Source of the DNA: G963663315 sp965214205
GTDB taxonomy: Bacteria; Pseudomonadota; Gammaproteobacteria; Arenicellales; Poriferihabitantaceae
Length of the DNA: 64,000 nt
Reading direction: 5' to 3'
NCBI GenBank assembly: GCA_965214205.1
Contig: OZ243941.1
Coordinates: 682,001 to 746,000, forward strand
Part shown: positions 39,580 to 47,993 of the stretch, piece by piece
Numbering within the stretch: the stretch's first letter is position 1
How the letters are laid out: each line of letters opens with the position of its first letter
Notes under the pieces: generated by a model
Seen by the model: only the letters and a program-made list of their open reading frames with translations
Told to the model about the DNA's origin: nothing
Database searches by the model: none
Position numbers and translations under genes: made by a program

Positions 39580-40809
39580 TCAATTACGGGCCCGGTAGAC
39601 GATATCCGCTCCGTCCACCCGGTGGGCAAAGTCCTTCAGCGTGTTGGCATCCAGAGTATAGCTCCAGCCACCGATCGAAACATTCGGCAGAGCTACCTCC
39701 CCGATAGCGATGCGTTGTGCCCCCTGCCATAGCGGCTGACTGCGTATGTTGTCGTCACCATCAGCCAGGATCACGTCACGGTCTCCCGCCTCGTTGCCAT
39801 ACAAGTCGAAAATATCACGCCCCGCCGCGCCGTTCATGAAGTCCGAGCCCGCGCCACCGTACAGCCGGTCCTTGCCACGACCTCCCCACAGGAAATCATC
39901 GCCGTCGCCGCCGTACAGGAAGTCTTGACCACGACCACCGTACAGCCGGTCGTTGCCCGCCTCACCATACAGATAGTCGTGCCCCATGCCGCCTCGCAAC
40001 ACATCGTCGCCAGCGCCACCGTAAAGTATGTCGGTGCCATGACCACCGTCCAGAAGGTCGTTACCCGATCCACCCTGTAACAGGTCATTGCCAGCCATGC
40101 CATAGTAACGCTTGCGCCCCGTGTCGGTCAGCGCCTCACATTGCTTCTGCGCGGTACTTTCCCAGCAACCCAACTCCTTGTGCGAGAGAGCCCAATATGT
40201 GTCGGTCCTCCCTTTCTCATGTACGCTACCATTCGGGCTGATCAGGTCATTTCCATCGCTCCCGTACACGACATCGTTGCCTCCGCCAGTGTAAATGTCG
40301 ACTCCGGCCTCATTCGTGTTGAAGTTGAATGGTTGCTTCTGCCCGTCCGGCATTTCCGGCTCGAAATCCAATCCCTGATTCTTGTACTTCTGCGCCCGAA
40401 TCCGGTCATCTCCATTGGTTCCCGCCATGCCGTAAGCCCAAATGTCATATCCACCGTTGAAACCACTGCTTACAATATCTGATGAAAGGGCAAAAAACAG
40501 CCACTGGTGCCGAAAGCCATCCTGATACCAGGAACCATCCAGATCTATTGCCTTCTCAGTAACACGGATAGTGAAAGATGGTGTCCTGTCGAAGGGGTCA
40601 GCTTCCGGCTTTATTCCTGAAGGGGTTGTCAGGTCTGTTTCAGGAGAGGTGGCTGTCGGGCATTGTGCGCCAACGGATGTGGTATCACAGGCGTCTGAAC
40701 CCTCCGCTACTTCTGCGGCCTGCGCAGTGCCAGCCAGCCCGACCAACAAGGGCAGGAGCAGCGCGATCAGTGAGCAGAGGCGATATCGGGGGGCAACAAC
40801 AAGCTTCAT
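39580..40809 (-). CDS. RTX nonapeptide-repeat protein with N-terminal Sec signal peptide
   Basis: Secreted calcium-binding protein of 409 residues. The ATG at 40809 has GGAG before it and starts a clear signal peptide (MKLVVAPRYR, hydrophobic core, cleavage near AQA-A, residue ~35); there is no lipobox. A ~115-residue unique region precedes isolated RTX repeats (GGGNDVVYG, SDGNDLIS), a cysteine-containing insert (GCWESTAQKQCEAL), then eleven consecutive nonapeptides of GGxGxD type (about 235-335). A ~65-residue non-repeat C-terminus ends IVYRARN. RTX proteins normally lack an N-terminal signal and use type I secretion; no T1SS genes are here. Confidence 0.85.
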   Translation of the reverse strand: MKLVVAPRYRLCSLIALLLPLLVGLAGTAQAAEVAEGSDACDTTSVGAQCPTATSPETDLTTPSGIKPEADPFDRTPSFTIRVTEKAIDLDGSWYQDGFRHQWLFFALSSDIVSSGFNGGYDIWAYGMAGTNGDDRIRAQKYKNQGLDFEPEMPDGQKQPFNFNTNEAGVDIYTGGGNDVVYGSDGNDLISPNGSVHEKGRTDTYWALSHKELGCWESTAQKQCEALTDTGRKRYYGMAGNDLLQGGSGNDLLDGGHGTDILYGGAGDDVLRGGMGHDYLYGEAGNDRLYGGRGQDFLYGGDGDDFLWGGRGKDRLYGGAGSDFMNGAAGRDIFDLYGNEAGDRDVILADGDDNIRSQPLWQGAQRIAIGEVALPNVSIGGWSYTLDANTLKDFAHRVDGADIVYRARN

Positions 40810-40915
40810 AACATTTCTCCAGAATTGTCCGTACACATACATTGTATGCGAACAGGTACAGAAAAACTACTACACTTTCCCAACATAGAACTTTAGCCGG
40901 ACAGAACATTGTTTT

Positions 40916-40944
40916 TTGACCGGGAATCCAGTACGGTGTATGCT
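40916..40944 (+). promoter_or_regulatory. Promoter of rnpB
   Basis: TTGACC (40916-40921), a 17-base spacer and TATGCT (40939-40944), a strong sigma-70-type match placed just before the RNase P RNA. The exact start is uncertain because the -10 box lies within a few bases of the predicted 5' end. Confidence 0.65.
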
Positions 40945-40945
40945 G

Positions 40946-41287
40946 GGAGTTGGCCAAACAGTTGCGGTATCGAATGATATCGAGGAAAGTCCGGGCTCCA
41001 ACGGGTAGAGTGCCAGCTAACGGCTGGGCAGCGTGAGTTGACGGCCAGTGCCACAGAAAATATACCGCCTTGTCATTGTATAAGGTAAGGGTGAAATGGT
41101 GCGGTAAGAGCGCACCGCGCTATTGGTAACAGTAGCGGCAGGGTAAACCCCACTCGGAGCAAGACCAAATAGGGATCCATTGGTGTGACCCGCGCCGGAT
41201 CCGGGTAGGTTGCTTGAGACGTTTGGCGACAAACGTTCCAGATGAATAACTGTTCACGACAGAACCCGGCTTATCGGCCAACTCCCT
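40946..41287 (+). ncRNA. rnpB: RNase P RNA (type A)
   Basis: Catalytic RNA of RNase P. The universal core is plain: GAGGAAAGTCCGGGCTCC near the 5' end, GGTAAGGGTGAAA, GGTAAGAGCGCACCG, AAACCCCACTCGGAGCAAG, CCAAATAGG, and near the 3' end GACAGAACCCGGCTTATCGG. The two ends pair to form P1 (AGTTGGCC at 40948-40955 with 41276-41283, extendable by three G-C pairs). At about 340 bases it is shorter than E. coli's 377: the P3 arm is a simple 6-base hairpin (GGTATC...GATATC near 40964-40979) and P12 is also short. Boundaries are within a few bases. Confidence 0.96.
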
Positions 41288-41304
41288 CCCCGGTCAAGCC
41301 GGGG
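41288..41304 (+). terminator. G+C-rich hairpin at the rnpB 3' end
   Basis: CCCCGG (41288-41293), a 5-base loop and CCGGGG (41299-41304) directly follow the RNase P RNA. There is no T-run after it, so it may be a processing or partial termination signal rather than a full intrinsic terminator. Confidence 0.4.
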
Positions 41305-41326
41305 ACAGGCTTTCAAGGAACAACCA

Positions 41327-43024
41327 TTGGCAAGAGATAACACGGTCCCGTTACGACACCCTGACAAGGTAATGCGACTCGACCGCATGGGCTGTTTTCA
41401 CCAGACCCGATTGAGTTTCATGCGCACGCTGCTCCGTGCCATCGGCGGCCAGCGGTGGCGTTTCCGGCGAACCCGCTGGGATATCGACCATAAAGGGACC
41501 GGGGTCGCGGTTTATCAAATCGAAGGGCCGGACCGTGTCTATTCGCTGATCTGTTATGCAAACGACCTGCCTCCGGAAAAGCGGTCGGACCGGGTGATCG
41601 CCACCGAATGGGACGCCACTTTCACGCTGTTCGACGGGACGCCGGAGCCTGCCGATATTGAAAGACTGAAAGCCGCTGTCCCGAAACAGGAAGCCGGGCA
41701 TTGCACACAAACCGAACTGGTTCTGGCCAGGGCCAATCGCAGCGTGCGATTGTTCGAGCATGTCGTCTATTCGCTTTCGCAAGGCCGTCAACCCGATCAG
41801 GAATTGATCGACAGAGTGGGTTATCTGATGCGTACCACCGCAGTGTACGGCAACGGCAAATTCGGAATCAGCGACCGTGAGCGGATATCCGACCGACCGG
41901 AATTTTCCTCCGCCTTTCATACCGAGCTGTTGACGGTCTGGCTGATTCGCGGATTTACCGTGGATATCGCCGAGCATCTGGCCCGCGTCCGGGGAGGTGA
42001 TGATGCCGTGACGATGCACCCGAACTTAAGGCGCAGGCTGGGCGTCGGCAACTCAACCGGGCTTGGAATGGCCCCGTTTCTGGTTCTTCATCCGGCGCTG
42101 ATCCATAGCTGGATGCTGGCCCGGGAATCCGCTCTGGCCAGAGTCAGAAGCCTGCTGCACAGTACACCTGCGATCCGGAAAGAGTTCAGTCAACTGATTT
42201 CGCGAATGATGCTGGGACTCGAAGACTGGAATACCGGGGATTTGCGGCAGCAGAAGCGTATCCGGACGCTTGGTGAGGACCTGGTGAAATTGACGCGGTA
42301 TGTGAAATCTCCGGGGCTGTCAATGCCATATCCCTGGGATGCTCTGGTGACCTGGTCGGAGCAGGCATTGTCCCTGGAGGGGCAGGAGCTCGCAGTCACT
42401 CTGGTGATTGAACCCCATGGCGACCTCGTGGATGATCTTGGCTCGACCATGGCCGTTGACGAGGCCCGGTATTACCCGGTTGACGGCAGCCAGACCGTTA
42501 GCGAGGCCATTGACGTGATTGAACAAAAATACGCTTGGGCGCTGGCGGTTGATTATTCGGAGCGGGGACAGTCCGCCCGGTTCTGGTATTACTCCGAAGA
42601 GAAACTCGAACCCAGACTCGGGCAGCGCTACACAGAGCCGGGAGCCGAAAAGGAACACCCGCTGGCTTATGGGCGGGATGTCCGGGCCTTGTATGAAGAC
42701 CTGGAAAAAATCGCCGGGCAGGGACAGGGCGGAAAAAACCTGGCCGGATTCCTGCTCAACCATCCGCAGCATCGGCACAGTGTGCGCAGAATCCAGATAG
42801 CCAACCGGCTGGACTATGCCGAGATACGGGACAACCTGATCTCCGCCGACCTGACGCCGGTCGACCTGCTCCGCTGCAAGCTTTCATTTTTCGGGGCCAA
42901 CAAATTCGACCCGAAGTCCGATCGCTGGATACGGATCAACATGTATCAACACGCCCCGTTCCCGGACGAGATCGGAGAGTACGAAGGGGATCGCTGGATT
43001 TACCCGCCGCTGCCTGATCGATGA
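41327..43024 (+). CDS. Conserved hypothetical protein, 565 aa, first of an unknown operon
   Basis: Large soluble protein with no signal peptide or membrane segment. The N-terminus, HPDKVMRLDRMGCFHQTRLSF, followed by many arginine-rich, tryptophan-containing blocks (DRVIATEWDATFTLFDG, VGYLMRTTAVYGNGKFG, RRRLGVGNSTGLGMAPFL), looks strongly conserved and agrees with my recollection of a proteobacterial hypothetical of the same length. I know no catalytic motif in it. The glycine-rich GVGNSTGLGMAPF segment could bind a ligand. Its stop overlaps the next gene by four bases (ATGA). Start uncertain within the first codons; the codon at 41327 is TTG and no nearby ATG fits. Confidence 0.78.
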   Translation: MARDNTVPLRHPDKVMRLDRMGCFHQTRLSFMRTLLRAIGGQRWRFRRTRWDIDHKGTGVAVYQIEGPDRVYSLICYANDLPPEKRSDRVIATEWDATFTLFDGTPEPADIERLKAAVPKQEAGHCTQTELVLARANRSVRLFEHVVYSLSQGRQPDQELIDRVGYLMRTTAVYGNGKFGISDRERISDRPEFSSAFHTELLTVWLIRGFTVDIAEHLARVRGGDDAVTMHPNLRRRLGVGNSTGLGMAPFLVLHPALIHSWMLARESALARVRSLLHSTPAIRKEFSQLISRMMLGLEDWNTGDLRQQKRIRTLGEDLVKLTRYVKSPGLSMPYPWDALVTWSEQALSLEGQELAVTLVIEPHGDLVDDLGSTMAVDEARYYPVDGSQTVSEAIDVIEQKYAWALAVDYSERGQSARFWYYSEEKLEPRLGQRYTEPGAEKEHPLAYGRDVRALYEDLEKIAGQGQGGKNLAGFLLNHPQHRHSVRRIQIANRLDYAEIRDNLISADLTPVDLLRCKLSFFGANKFDPKSDRWIRINMYQHAPFPDEIGEYEGDRWIYPPLPDR

Positions 43025-43677
43025 AGCGCTCGTTGAATGAAATTGAGCAAACCTGCCGAAAAGCGGCCCGGGGAAGCGGGTTGCCCTGGGGAGTGGCCGA
43101 TGATACCGGCAGAGCCGTTCGCTGGCTGCACACGTTTCAACTCGACGGTGTTTCCAGCCTGGCTGCATTACTGGAAAGGTTCGATCACCAGCGCCCGGTT
43201 GACTATGCGCCTCAATCGCTGGATGGAGTCTGGCAAGGGCCGAACAACGTGTTGAGTCCGATCATGGCCGGACTGGCCCTGAGTGATTGCATGGGGCTGC
43301 TGCCGGAGCGCGGTATCAGGACATGCGAGATCGCCTGCCCGATACTGGTTGCCGGATATGTGGGCCAAACCATATTGAACCGGGAGCGGGCCGTGACCCT
43401 GGGCTGGCTGTCAATCGGTTTGTCGATTTGCCATGACCTCGTCACCATCACCGGTGACAAGGATGATCTGTACGCGGACCGGGCGGACCGGTTGGCCTGC
43501 GAAAAGGGAGTTTTTGACCGTGATAGCGATGGCGGCCGGTATCCGAAGGTCGGTGATACATGGGTGGATGCCGGGGCTTGGGAAAAACTCGAGGAGCGGG
43601 CCTGGCTGACCTATGTCGAAGCCACCGAAGAATCCCGATTATCGGGGGCGGGCGCCGGATTGCACGACAATGACTGA
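43021..43677 (+). CDS. DUF3726-like conserved hypothetical protein
   Basis: Soluble protein of 218 residues. The start LNEIEQTCRKAARGSGLPWGVADDTGRAVRWL resembles the family I recall as DUF3726 (opening with an LNEIE..C.KAARG pattern). Further on, GNNVLSPIMAGLALSDC-like text (here GPNNVLSPIMAGLALSDC) and ACPILVAGYV form a conserved middle. No enzyme motif is recognised. It overlaps the 565-residue gene by four bases, so the two proteins are made together and probably act together. Convergent with efp, 14 bases apart. Confidence 0.75.
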   Translation: MKRSLNEIEQTCRKAARGSGLPWGVADDTGRAVRWLHTFQLDGVSSLAALLERFDHQRPVDYAPQSLDGVWQGPNNVLSPIMAGLALSDCMGLLPERGIRTCEIACPILVAGYVGQTILNRERAVTLGWLSIGLSICHDLVTITGDKDDLYADRADRLACEKGVFDRDSDGGRYPKVGDTWVDAGAWEKLEERAWLTYVEATEESRLSGAGAGLHDND

Positions 43678-43691
43678 TCGGTTGTGGCAGT

Positions 43692-44252
43692 TCAGGCCCG
43701 TTCCATGTATTCGCCGGTGTCGGTATTCACTTTCACTTTTTCACCCACGCTCACAAAAGTCGGAACAGTGACCTTGTGCCCGGTTTCCAGAACCGCGGGC
43801 TTGCCGCTGCCGGAAGCCGTCTGCCCCTTGACCACGCCTTCGGTATCGACCACCTCCAGCACGACAGACCCGGCCAATTCAACCCCGATCGGAATTCCAT
43901 TATGAAAATTGATCTGGACATCGGTGTTGGGCAACAGGAACGGGATCGAGGTTTCGAGCTCCTCGGCGCTTAACGTGGTCTGCTCGTAATTGTCGTTATC
44001 CATGAAAACATAATCCTCGCCATCGAGATAAAGGTACTGCATCTGCCGGGGTTCGACATAAGCCTTTTCCATTTTATCTTCCGAGCGAAATCGTTCATTG
44101 AGTTTGGCGCCATCTGATATACACTTCATCTCAAGTTGCACAAATGCGCCGCCCTTGCCCGGTTTGACATGGTTTTTCTTTAATATTCGCCACAATTTAC
44201 CCTGATATTCCATCAGATTGCCGATGCGAGCTTCGAAGGCTGAAATTTTCAC
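43692..44252 (-). CDS. efp: Elongation factor P
   Basis: Relieves ribosome stalling at polyproline stretches. The GTG at 44252 gives 186 residues starting KISAFEARIGN, the standard length; the upstream frame to 44357 is not needed. The tip residue is lysine in KPGKGGAF, consistent with lysylation by EpmA. The body (YQGKLWRILKKNHVKPGKGG, LNERFRSEDK, FMDNDNYEQTTL) looks more like alphaproteobacterial EF-P than E. coli EF-P. It is divergent from uvrC with ~107 bases between starts. Confidence 0.95.
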   Translation of the reverse strand: MKISAFEARIGNLMEYQGKLWRILKKNHVKPGKGGAFVQLEMKCISDGAKLNERFRSEDKMEKAYVEPRQMQYLYLDGEDYVFMDNDNYEQTTLSAEELETSIPFLLPNTDVQINFHNGIPIGVELAGSVVLEVVDTEGVVKGQTASGSGKPAVLETGHKVTVPTFVSVGEKVKVNTDTGEYMERA

Positions 44253-44359
44253 TGGGACAGGTTTCCTGATATTGGGGGGTGAACGGCGCCGAATTGTATC
44301 CACTATGGCGGGCAGCATCAACATACCGGCATCATACCGGAGTCCGGGATCAGACAATC

Positions 44360-46186
44360 ATGAGTGATAACAAGCCCTTTTTTGACGCGCGCCAGTTTCT
44401 TGAGACCGTTTCCGACCGGCCCGGAGTCTATATCTTCACGGATGAACAGGGCGGCACACTCTATGTCGGGAAAGCGAAAAACCTGAAAAAGCGCTTGCAG
44501 AGTTATTTCCGCAAGACCTCCCTTTCGCCGAAAACGCGCCTGATGGTTTCAAAGATCGCCCATGCCGAAACCCAGCAGACCCGCACGGAAAGCGAAGCGC
44601 TGCTGTTGGAATACAATCTCATCAAGGACCGGCGCCCCTATTACAATATCACCTTGCGGGACGGCAAGAGTTTTCCCTACATCCGGTTGACCGAGAAAGA
44701 CACCTTCCCGAGATTCACATTCTATCGCGGCCCCCGGACAGCTCCGGGCCGGTATTACGGACCTTATCCCAATTCCGGCGCAGTCCGGGAAATGCTGGCG
44801 CAACTGCAGAAAATTTTCCGGCTGCGCCAATGTGACGATGCCTTCTTCCGGAACCGGTCGCGACCCTGCCTGCAATATCAGATCAAGCGATGCAGCGCGC
44901 CCTGTACCGGCCGGATCAGCCCGAACGATTACCGCGAAGACATCCGTCAGGCCAGGGCCATGCTGGCCGGCGAAGACAGCCGCCTGATAGACGAACTGGC
45001 GGAAAAGATGGAACAGGCGTCCGACAGCCTCGATTATGAAAACGCGGCGGTTTACCGGGACCGTATCGCCTTGCTGCAAAGGGTCCGCGAGAAACAATAT
45101 ATTTCATCGGATGCCCAGGACGCGGATGTGGTCGCCGTAGCGGCCGAATCCGGCATGGTCTGTTTCGGTGTCACCTCCATTCGCCGGGGGAGAAACCTGG
45201 GCATCCGGTTTCACCTGCAACCCAACGCGCTCGATAAAACTCCGTCCGAACTGCTGGAGGTCTTTCTCGCGCAACATTATTTTGGCTCGTCGATGCCCAG
45301 GGAGATTCTATTGAGCGACGCGATTGACAGCCGAAGCTCTCTGCAACAGATCCTGTCCATTGAAAACAAAAGGAAAGTCGAAATCAAGCAGCATTGCCGT
45401 TCTTACCGGGCAAGATGGGTCGAGTCGGCCCGGTTGAACGTGGCGGACCATCTGAGCCGTTACCTGAACCAGCGCAGCCAGATCAGCAGCCAGTTCACCG
45501 AGCTGGGGGATTACCTGTCGCTGGCCGAAACCCCTTCCCGTATCGAATGTTTCGATATCAGCCATACCATGGGAGAAAGAACCGTGGGCGCCTGTGTGGT
45601 ATTTGACCAGAACGGCGCTGTCAAATCCGACTATCGGCGTTACAATATATCCGGTATCGAACCCGGCGATGATTATGCCGCGATGGAACAGGTGTTGACC
45701 CGGCGTTATAAAAAGGTACTCGAAAACGATGGCCGGGTTCCTGACCTGGTGATGATTGATGGTGGCAAAGGGCAATTGAGTGTAGCGAGAAAAGTCTTTG
45801 AGGAATTACAGATACTCGATTCGGTCGCGCTGATGGGGGTATCCAAAGGGCCGGACCGCAAAGCCGGGGAAGAACAATTTCATCTGGCCGGCGCGGCAAC
45901 GCCGTTCCAACCCGCGGGAACTTCCCCGGTTTCTCATCTGGTGCAACGCATTCGTGACGAAGCGCACCGTTTCGCCATAACCGGACACCGCCTGCGTCGG
46001 GGGAAAGCGCGGAACCGGTCCGCCCTGGAACAGATCGCGGGGGTGGGAGACAAGCGCCGACGCAATCTGTTGCGGTACTTCGGAGGGATCCGGGAAATAA
46101 AACGCGCCGGAGTTGAGGACATTGCCAAAGTCCCCGGAATCAGCCGGAATCTGGCGCAACGGATTTTCAACGATTTCAATCGGTGA
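44360..46186 (+). CDS. uvrC: Excinuclease ABC subunit UvrC
   Basis: Dual-incision nuclease of nucleotide excision repair. The 608-residue protein has the N-terminal GIY-YIG nuclease (PGVYIFTDEQGGTLYVGKAKNLKKRL), the cysteine cluster CLQYQIKRCSAPC, a UVR motif (LAEKMEQASDSLDYENAA), the RNase H-like C-terminal nuclease (IECFDISHTMGERTVG and VMIDGGKGQL), and tandem helix-hairpin-helix motifs at the end (QIAGVGDKRRRNLLRYFG). The ATG at 44360 (MSDNKPFF) is preferred to an in-frame start at 44279 inside the efp leader. Followed immediately by pgsA, as in gammaproteobacteria. Confidence 0.97.
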   Translation: MSDNKPFFDARQFLETVSDRPGVYIFTDEQGGTLYVGKAKNLKKRLQSYFRKTSLSPKTRLMVSKIAHAETQQTRTESEALLLEYNLIKDRRPYYNITLRDGKSFPYIRLTEKDTFPRFTFYRGPRTAPGRYYGPYPNSGAVREMLAQLQKIFRLRQCDDAFFRNRSRPCLQYQIKRCSAPCTGRISPNDYREDIRQARAMLAGEDSRLIDELAEKMEQASDSLDYENAAVYRDRIALLQRVREKQYISSDAQDADVVAVAAESGMVCFGVTSIRRGRNLGIRFHLQPNALDKTPSELLEVFLAQHYFGSSMPREILLSDAIDSRSSLQQILSIENKRKVEIKQHCRSYRARWVESARLNVADHLSRYLNQRSQISSQFTELGDYLSLAETPSRIECFDISHTMGERTVGACVVFDQNGAVKSDYRRYNISGIEPGDDYAAMEQVLTRRYKKVLENDGRVPDLVMIDGGKGQLSVARKVFEELQILDSVALMGVSKGPDRKAGEEQFHLAGAATPFQPAGTSPVSHLVQRIRDEAHRFAITGHRLRRGKARNRSALEQIAGVGDKRRRNLLRYFGGIREIKRAGVEDIAKVPGISRNLAQRIFNDFNR

Positions 46187-46197
46187 GTACTCATGTC

Positions 46198-46782
46198 ATG
46201 CTGAATATCCCGAATCTGCTTACGTTATTCCGAATCGCCCTGATCCCGGTGCTGGTGGCGCTGTATTTCTGGGAGTTGGAAATCCGATCCATACTGGTGA
46301 CCGGAGTTTTTGTGCTCGCCGCCATAACCGACTGGCTGGATGGATTTCTTGCCAGGAAGATGAATGCGACCTCGGCGCTGGGCGCTTTTCTCGACCCGGT
46401 GGCGGACAAGCTGATCGTTTCCAGCGCGCTGGTTCTTCTGGTTTCGGACCTGGAAGTGTTGAACAGCGTGATCCATCCGCTGCTGTTTTCCGTCTCCGTG
46501 TGTATCATCATCGGCCGAGAAATCGCCGTTTCCGCGTTGCGGGAATGGATGGCGGAACTGGGCGAACGCGGCGTGGTTGCGGTTGGCGCTCCGGGGAAGG
46601 TAAAAACCGTATTCCAGATGGTCTCCATTTCCCTGCTGCTGTATGCCGAACCCATACTGGAAATTCCCTCGTTCCGTGTCGGAGAACTCGCTTTTTACAT
46701 AGCAGCGGCTCTGACCCTCTGGTCGGTGTGGGTCTACCTGAAGGCGGCGATGCCGTATCTGTTGGAAAAAAACGGTAATTGA
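46198..46782 (+). CDS. pgsA: CDP-diacylglycerol--glycerol-3-phosphate 3-phosphatidyltransferase
   Basis: Inner-membrane enzyme committing CDP-diacylglycerol to phosphatidylglycerol. The 194 residues include several hydrophobic segments and the CDP-alcohol phosphotransferase motif DWLDGFLARKMNATSALGAF followed by LDPVADK. The ATG at 46198 gives MLNIPNLLTLFR, the usual N-terminus, and has GGTGAG ten bases upstream; the GTG at 46183, overlapping the uvrC stop, is the alternative. Followed by a tRNA Gly-Cys-Leu group as in E. coli. Confidence 0.94.
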   Translation: MLNIPNLLTLFRIALIPVLVALYFWELEIRSILVTGVFVLAAITDWLDGFLARKMNATSALGAFLDPVADKLIVSSALVLLVSDLEVLNSVIHPLLFSVSVCIIIGREIAVSALREWMAELGERGVVAVGAPGKVKTVFQMVSISLLLYAEPILEIPSFRVGELAFYIAAALTLWSVWVYLKAAMPYLLEKNGN

Positions 46783-46833
46783 CGGATAATCAACCCGGAT
46801 TGACTGAAATCAGGCTTGTCGGGCAGATTGCTA

Positions 46834-46861
46834 TTGACACCACCCGGCGCTTGGCTAGAAT
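46834..46861 (+). promoter_or_regulatory. Promoter of the tRNA-Gly gene
   Basis: Consensus TTGACA (46834-46839), a 16-base spacer and TAGAAT (46856-46861). Transcription would begin near 46868, about 16 bases before the mature tRNA-Gly. Confidence 0.75.
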
Positions 46862-46883
46862 CAACATCCCCAAAAATTTGTAA

Positions 46884-46959
<76 letters not shown>

Positions 46960-46989
46960 GTATTGCGTGCCCCTGCGTGTATCGTCAAC

Positions 46990-47009
46990 GCCAGGATTCT
47001 TGGCTTTTT
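46990..47009 (+). terminator. Intrinsic terminator after tRNA-Gly
   Basis: GCCAGG (46990-46995) pairs with CTTGGC (46999-47004), with one G-U pair and a 3-base loop, followed by TTTTT (47005-47009). It would end the tRNA-Gly transcript and separate it from tRNA-Cys-Leu. Confidence 0.6.
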
Positions 47010-47029
47010 GGGTCAGCGATATGGCACAC

Positions 47030-47035
47030 TACAAT
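47030..47035 (+). promoter_or_regulatory. Possible -10 box for the tRNA-Cys-Leu unit
   Basis: TACAAT at 47030-47035 lies 25 bases before tRNA-Cys and after the terminator. The -35 region (TTTGGG-like near 47007) is poor, so this is a weak call. Confidence 0.35.
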
Positions 47036-47059
47036 GGATGCCATAGGACAGGATCAAGA

Positions 47060-47133
47060 GGCTGAGTGGCAGAGTGGTTATGCAGCGGCCTGCAAAGCCG
47101 TTGACCTCGGTTCGATTCCGGGCTCAGCCTCCA
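47060..47133 (+). tRNA. cysT: tRNA-Cys (anticodon GCA)
   Basis: Cloverleaf of 74 bases with encoded CCA. Acceptor GGCTGAG pairs with CTCAGCC; anticodon loop CTGCAAA with GCA at 47092-47094; T-arm CTCGGTTCGATTCCGGG. Located 100 bases after tRNA-Gly and 24 before tRNA-Leu. Confidence 0.96.
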
Positions 47134-47157
47134 GCTTGTGATGATTCGGCGTTGTTT

Positions 47158-47244
47158 GCCCGGGTGGCGGAATTGGTAGACGCAAGGGACTTAAAATCCC
47201 TCGATGGCGACATCGTGCCGGTTCAAGTCCGGCCCCGGGTACCA
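47158..47244 (+). tRNA. leuZ: tRNA-Leu (anticodon TAA)
   Basis: Class II tRNA of 87 bases with encoded CCA. Acceptor GCCCGGG pairs with CCCGGGT; anticodon stem AGGGA/TCCCT around CTTAAAA with TAA at 47192-47194; a long variable arm (CGATGGCGACATCG) and T-arm GCCGGTTCAAGTCCGGC. Its 3' end is two bases from the end of the convergent HAD gene, so any terminator lies inside that gene. Confidence 0.96.
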
Positions 47245-47246
47245 TG

Positions 47247-47993
47247 TCATGGTGCGGCGCCACTCCTGTCCACATCGTCCGCCATCTCAGCCAGCGTGTT
47301 GAAATAAAAATCGTAATCCGGCCAGGCTTCCATCCGGGCCGTGGCTCCCCAATCCCCTTTCTCCTGCAAGCGCTGACGGTCGATCCAGGCGTTGGTGAGT
47401 CCGAAAGCCCGCGCCTGCCGGTGGTCGTGAAACAGGCTTTGGGCGGTGTGGAGAACGCCCTCCCTGCGAATGCCGAAGTCAGTGTCAAGCCGACTCAGCA
47501 TATATTCAAAATTACGCGGGTCCGGCTTGTAGCTGCCAATATCCTGGGCGGTATAGACGGCATCGAATTCGACTCCGAGCTTGCGGTTGGATGCGGCGAA
47601 CCCAACCCGGTCCACGTTGGACAGAATCACCAGTCGGTAGCGCCGCTTGAGCCGGCGCAATGCGTCCGCGCTGTCAGCGAAGGCCGGCCAATGGGCAATC
47701 GCGTCCGCGAACGCCTGATCCAGCCCTTCCGTTGTCCGCAGGTCAAACCGCTCCGCAATCCGCCGGTGAGTGAGTCTCAGCATATCGGAATAGTGTCTGT
47801 CCGGCGCCTCCCGCTCAAGCGCGCTCTCAATGTCAGCAAACGCCCCAAGCCCGGCGCGGCGGTCAATGTGCCCGACGCCATTTTCCATAAGAAGCGGCTG
47901 AAGCGCATCCCAGATACCGGTCTCCCAGTCAATCAGGGTTCCATAACAGTCGAAAGTCAGCGCTTCGTATTGGTCGATTTTTCGTGAATTCAT
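47247..47993 (-). CDS. Haloacid dehalogenase type II-like HAD hydrolase
   Basis: HAD-fold hydrolase of 248 residues. Motif I is LTFDCYGTLIDWETG with the nucleophile aspartate at about residue 15, motif II lies at VILSNVDR, and the lysine motif at YKPDPRNFEYML; the pattern FDCYGTLIDWETG is characteristic of L-2-haloacid dehalogenase type II relatives. The motif IV region reads HTAQSLFHDHRQARAFG. ATG 47993 has GGAG eight bases before it; upstream in-frame sequence to 48254 is the pheA region. Natural substrate unknown. Confidence 0.86.
   Translation of the reverse strand: MNSRKIDQYEALTFDCYGTLIDWETGIWDALQPLLMENGVGHIDRRAGLGAFADIESALEREAPDRHYSDMLRLTHRRIAERFDLRTTEGLDQAFADAIAHWPAFADSADALRRLKRRYRLVILSNVDRVGFAASNRKLGVEFDAVYTAQDIGSYKPDPRNFEYMLSRLDTDFGIRREGVLHTAQSLFHDHRQARAFGLTNAWIDRQRLQEKGDWGATARMEAWPDYDFYFNTLAEMADDVDRSGAAP

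Noticed and set aside
39830..40110. Tandem 27-base repeats that could be mistaken for CRISPR or minisatellite DNA
   Set aside because: They are the codons of RTX nonapeptides in one reading frame, without constant repeats or unique spacers.
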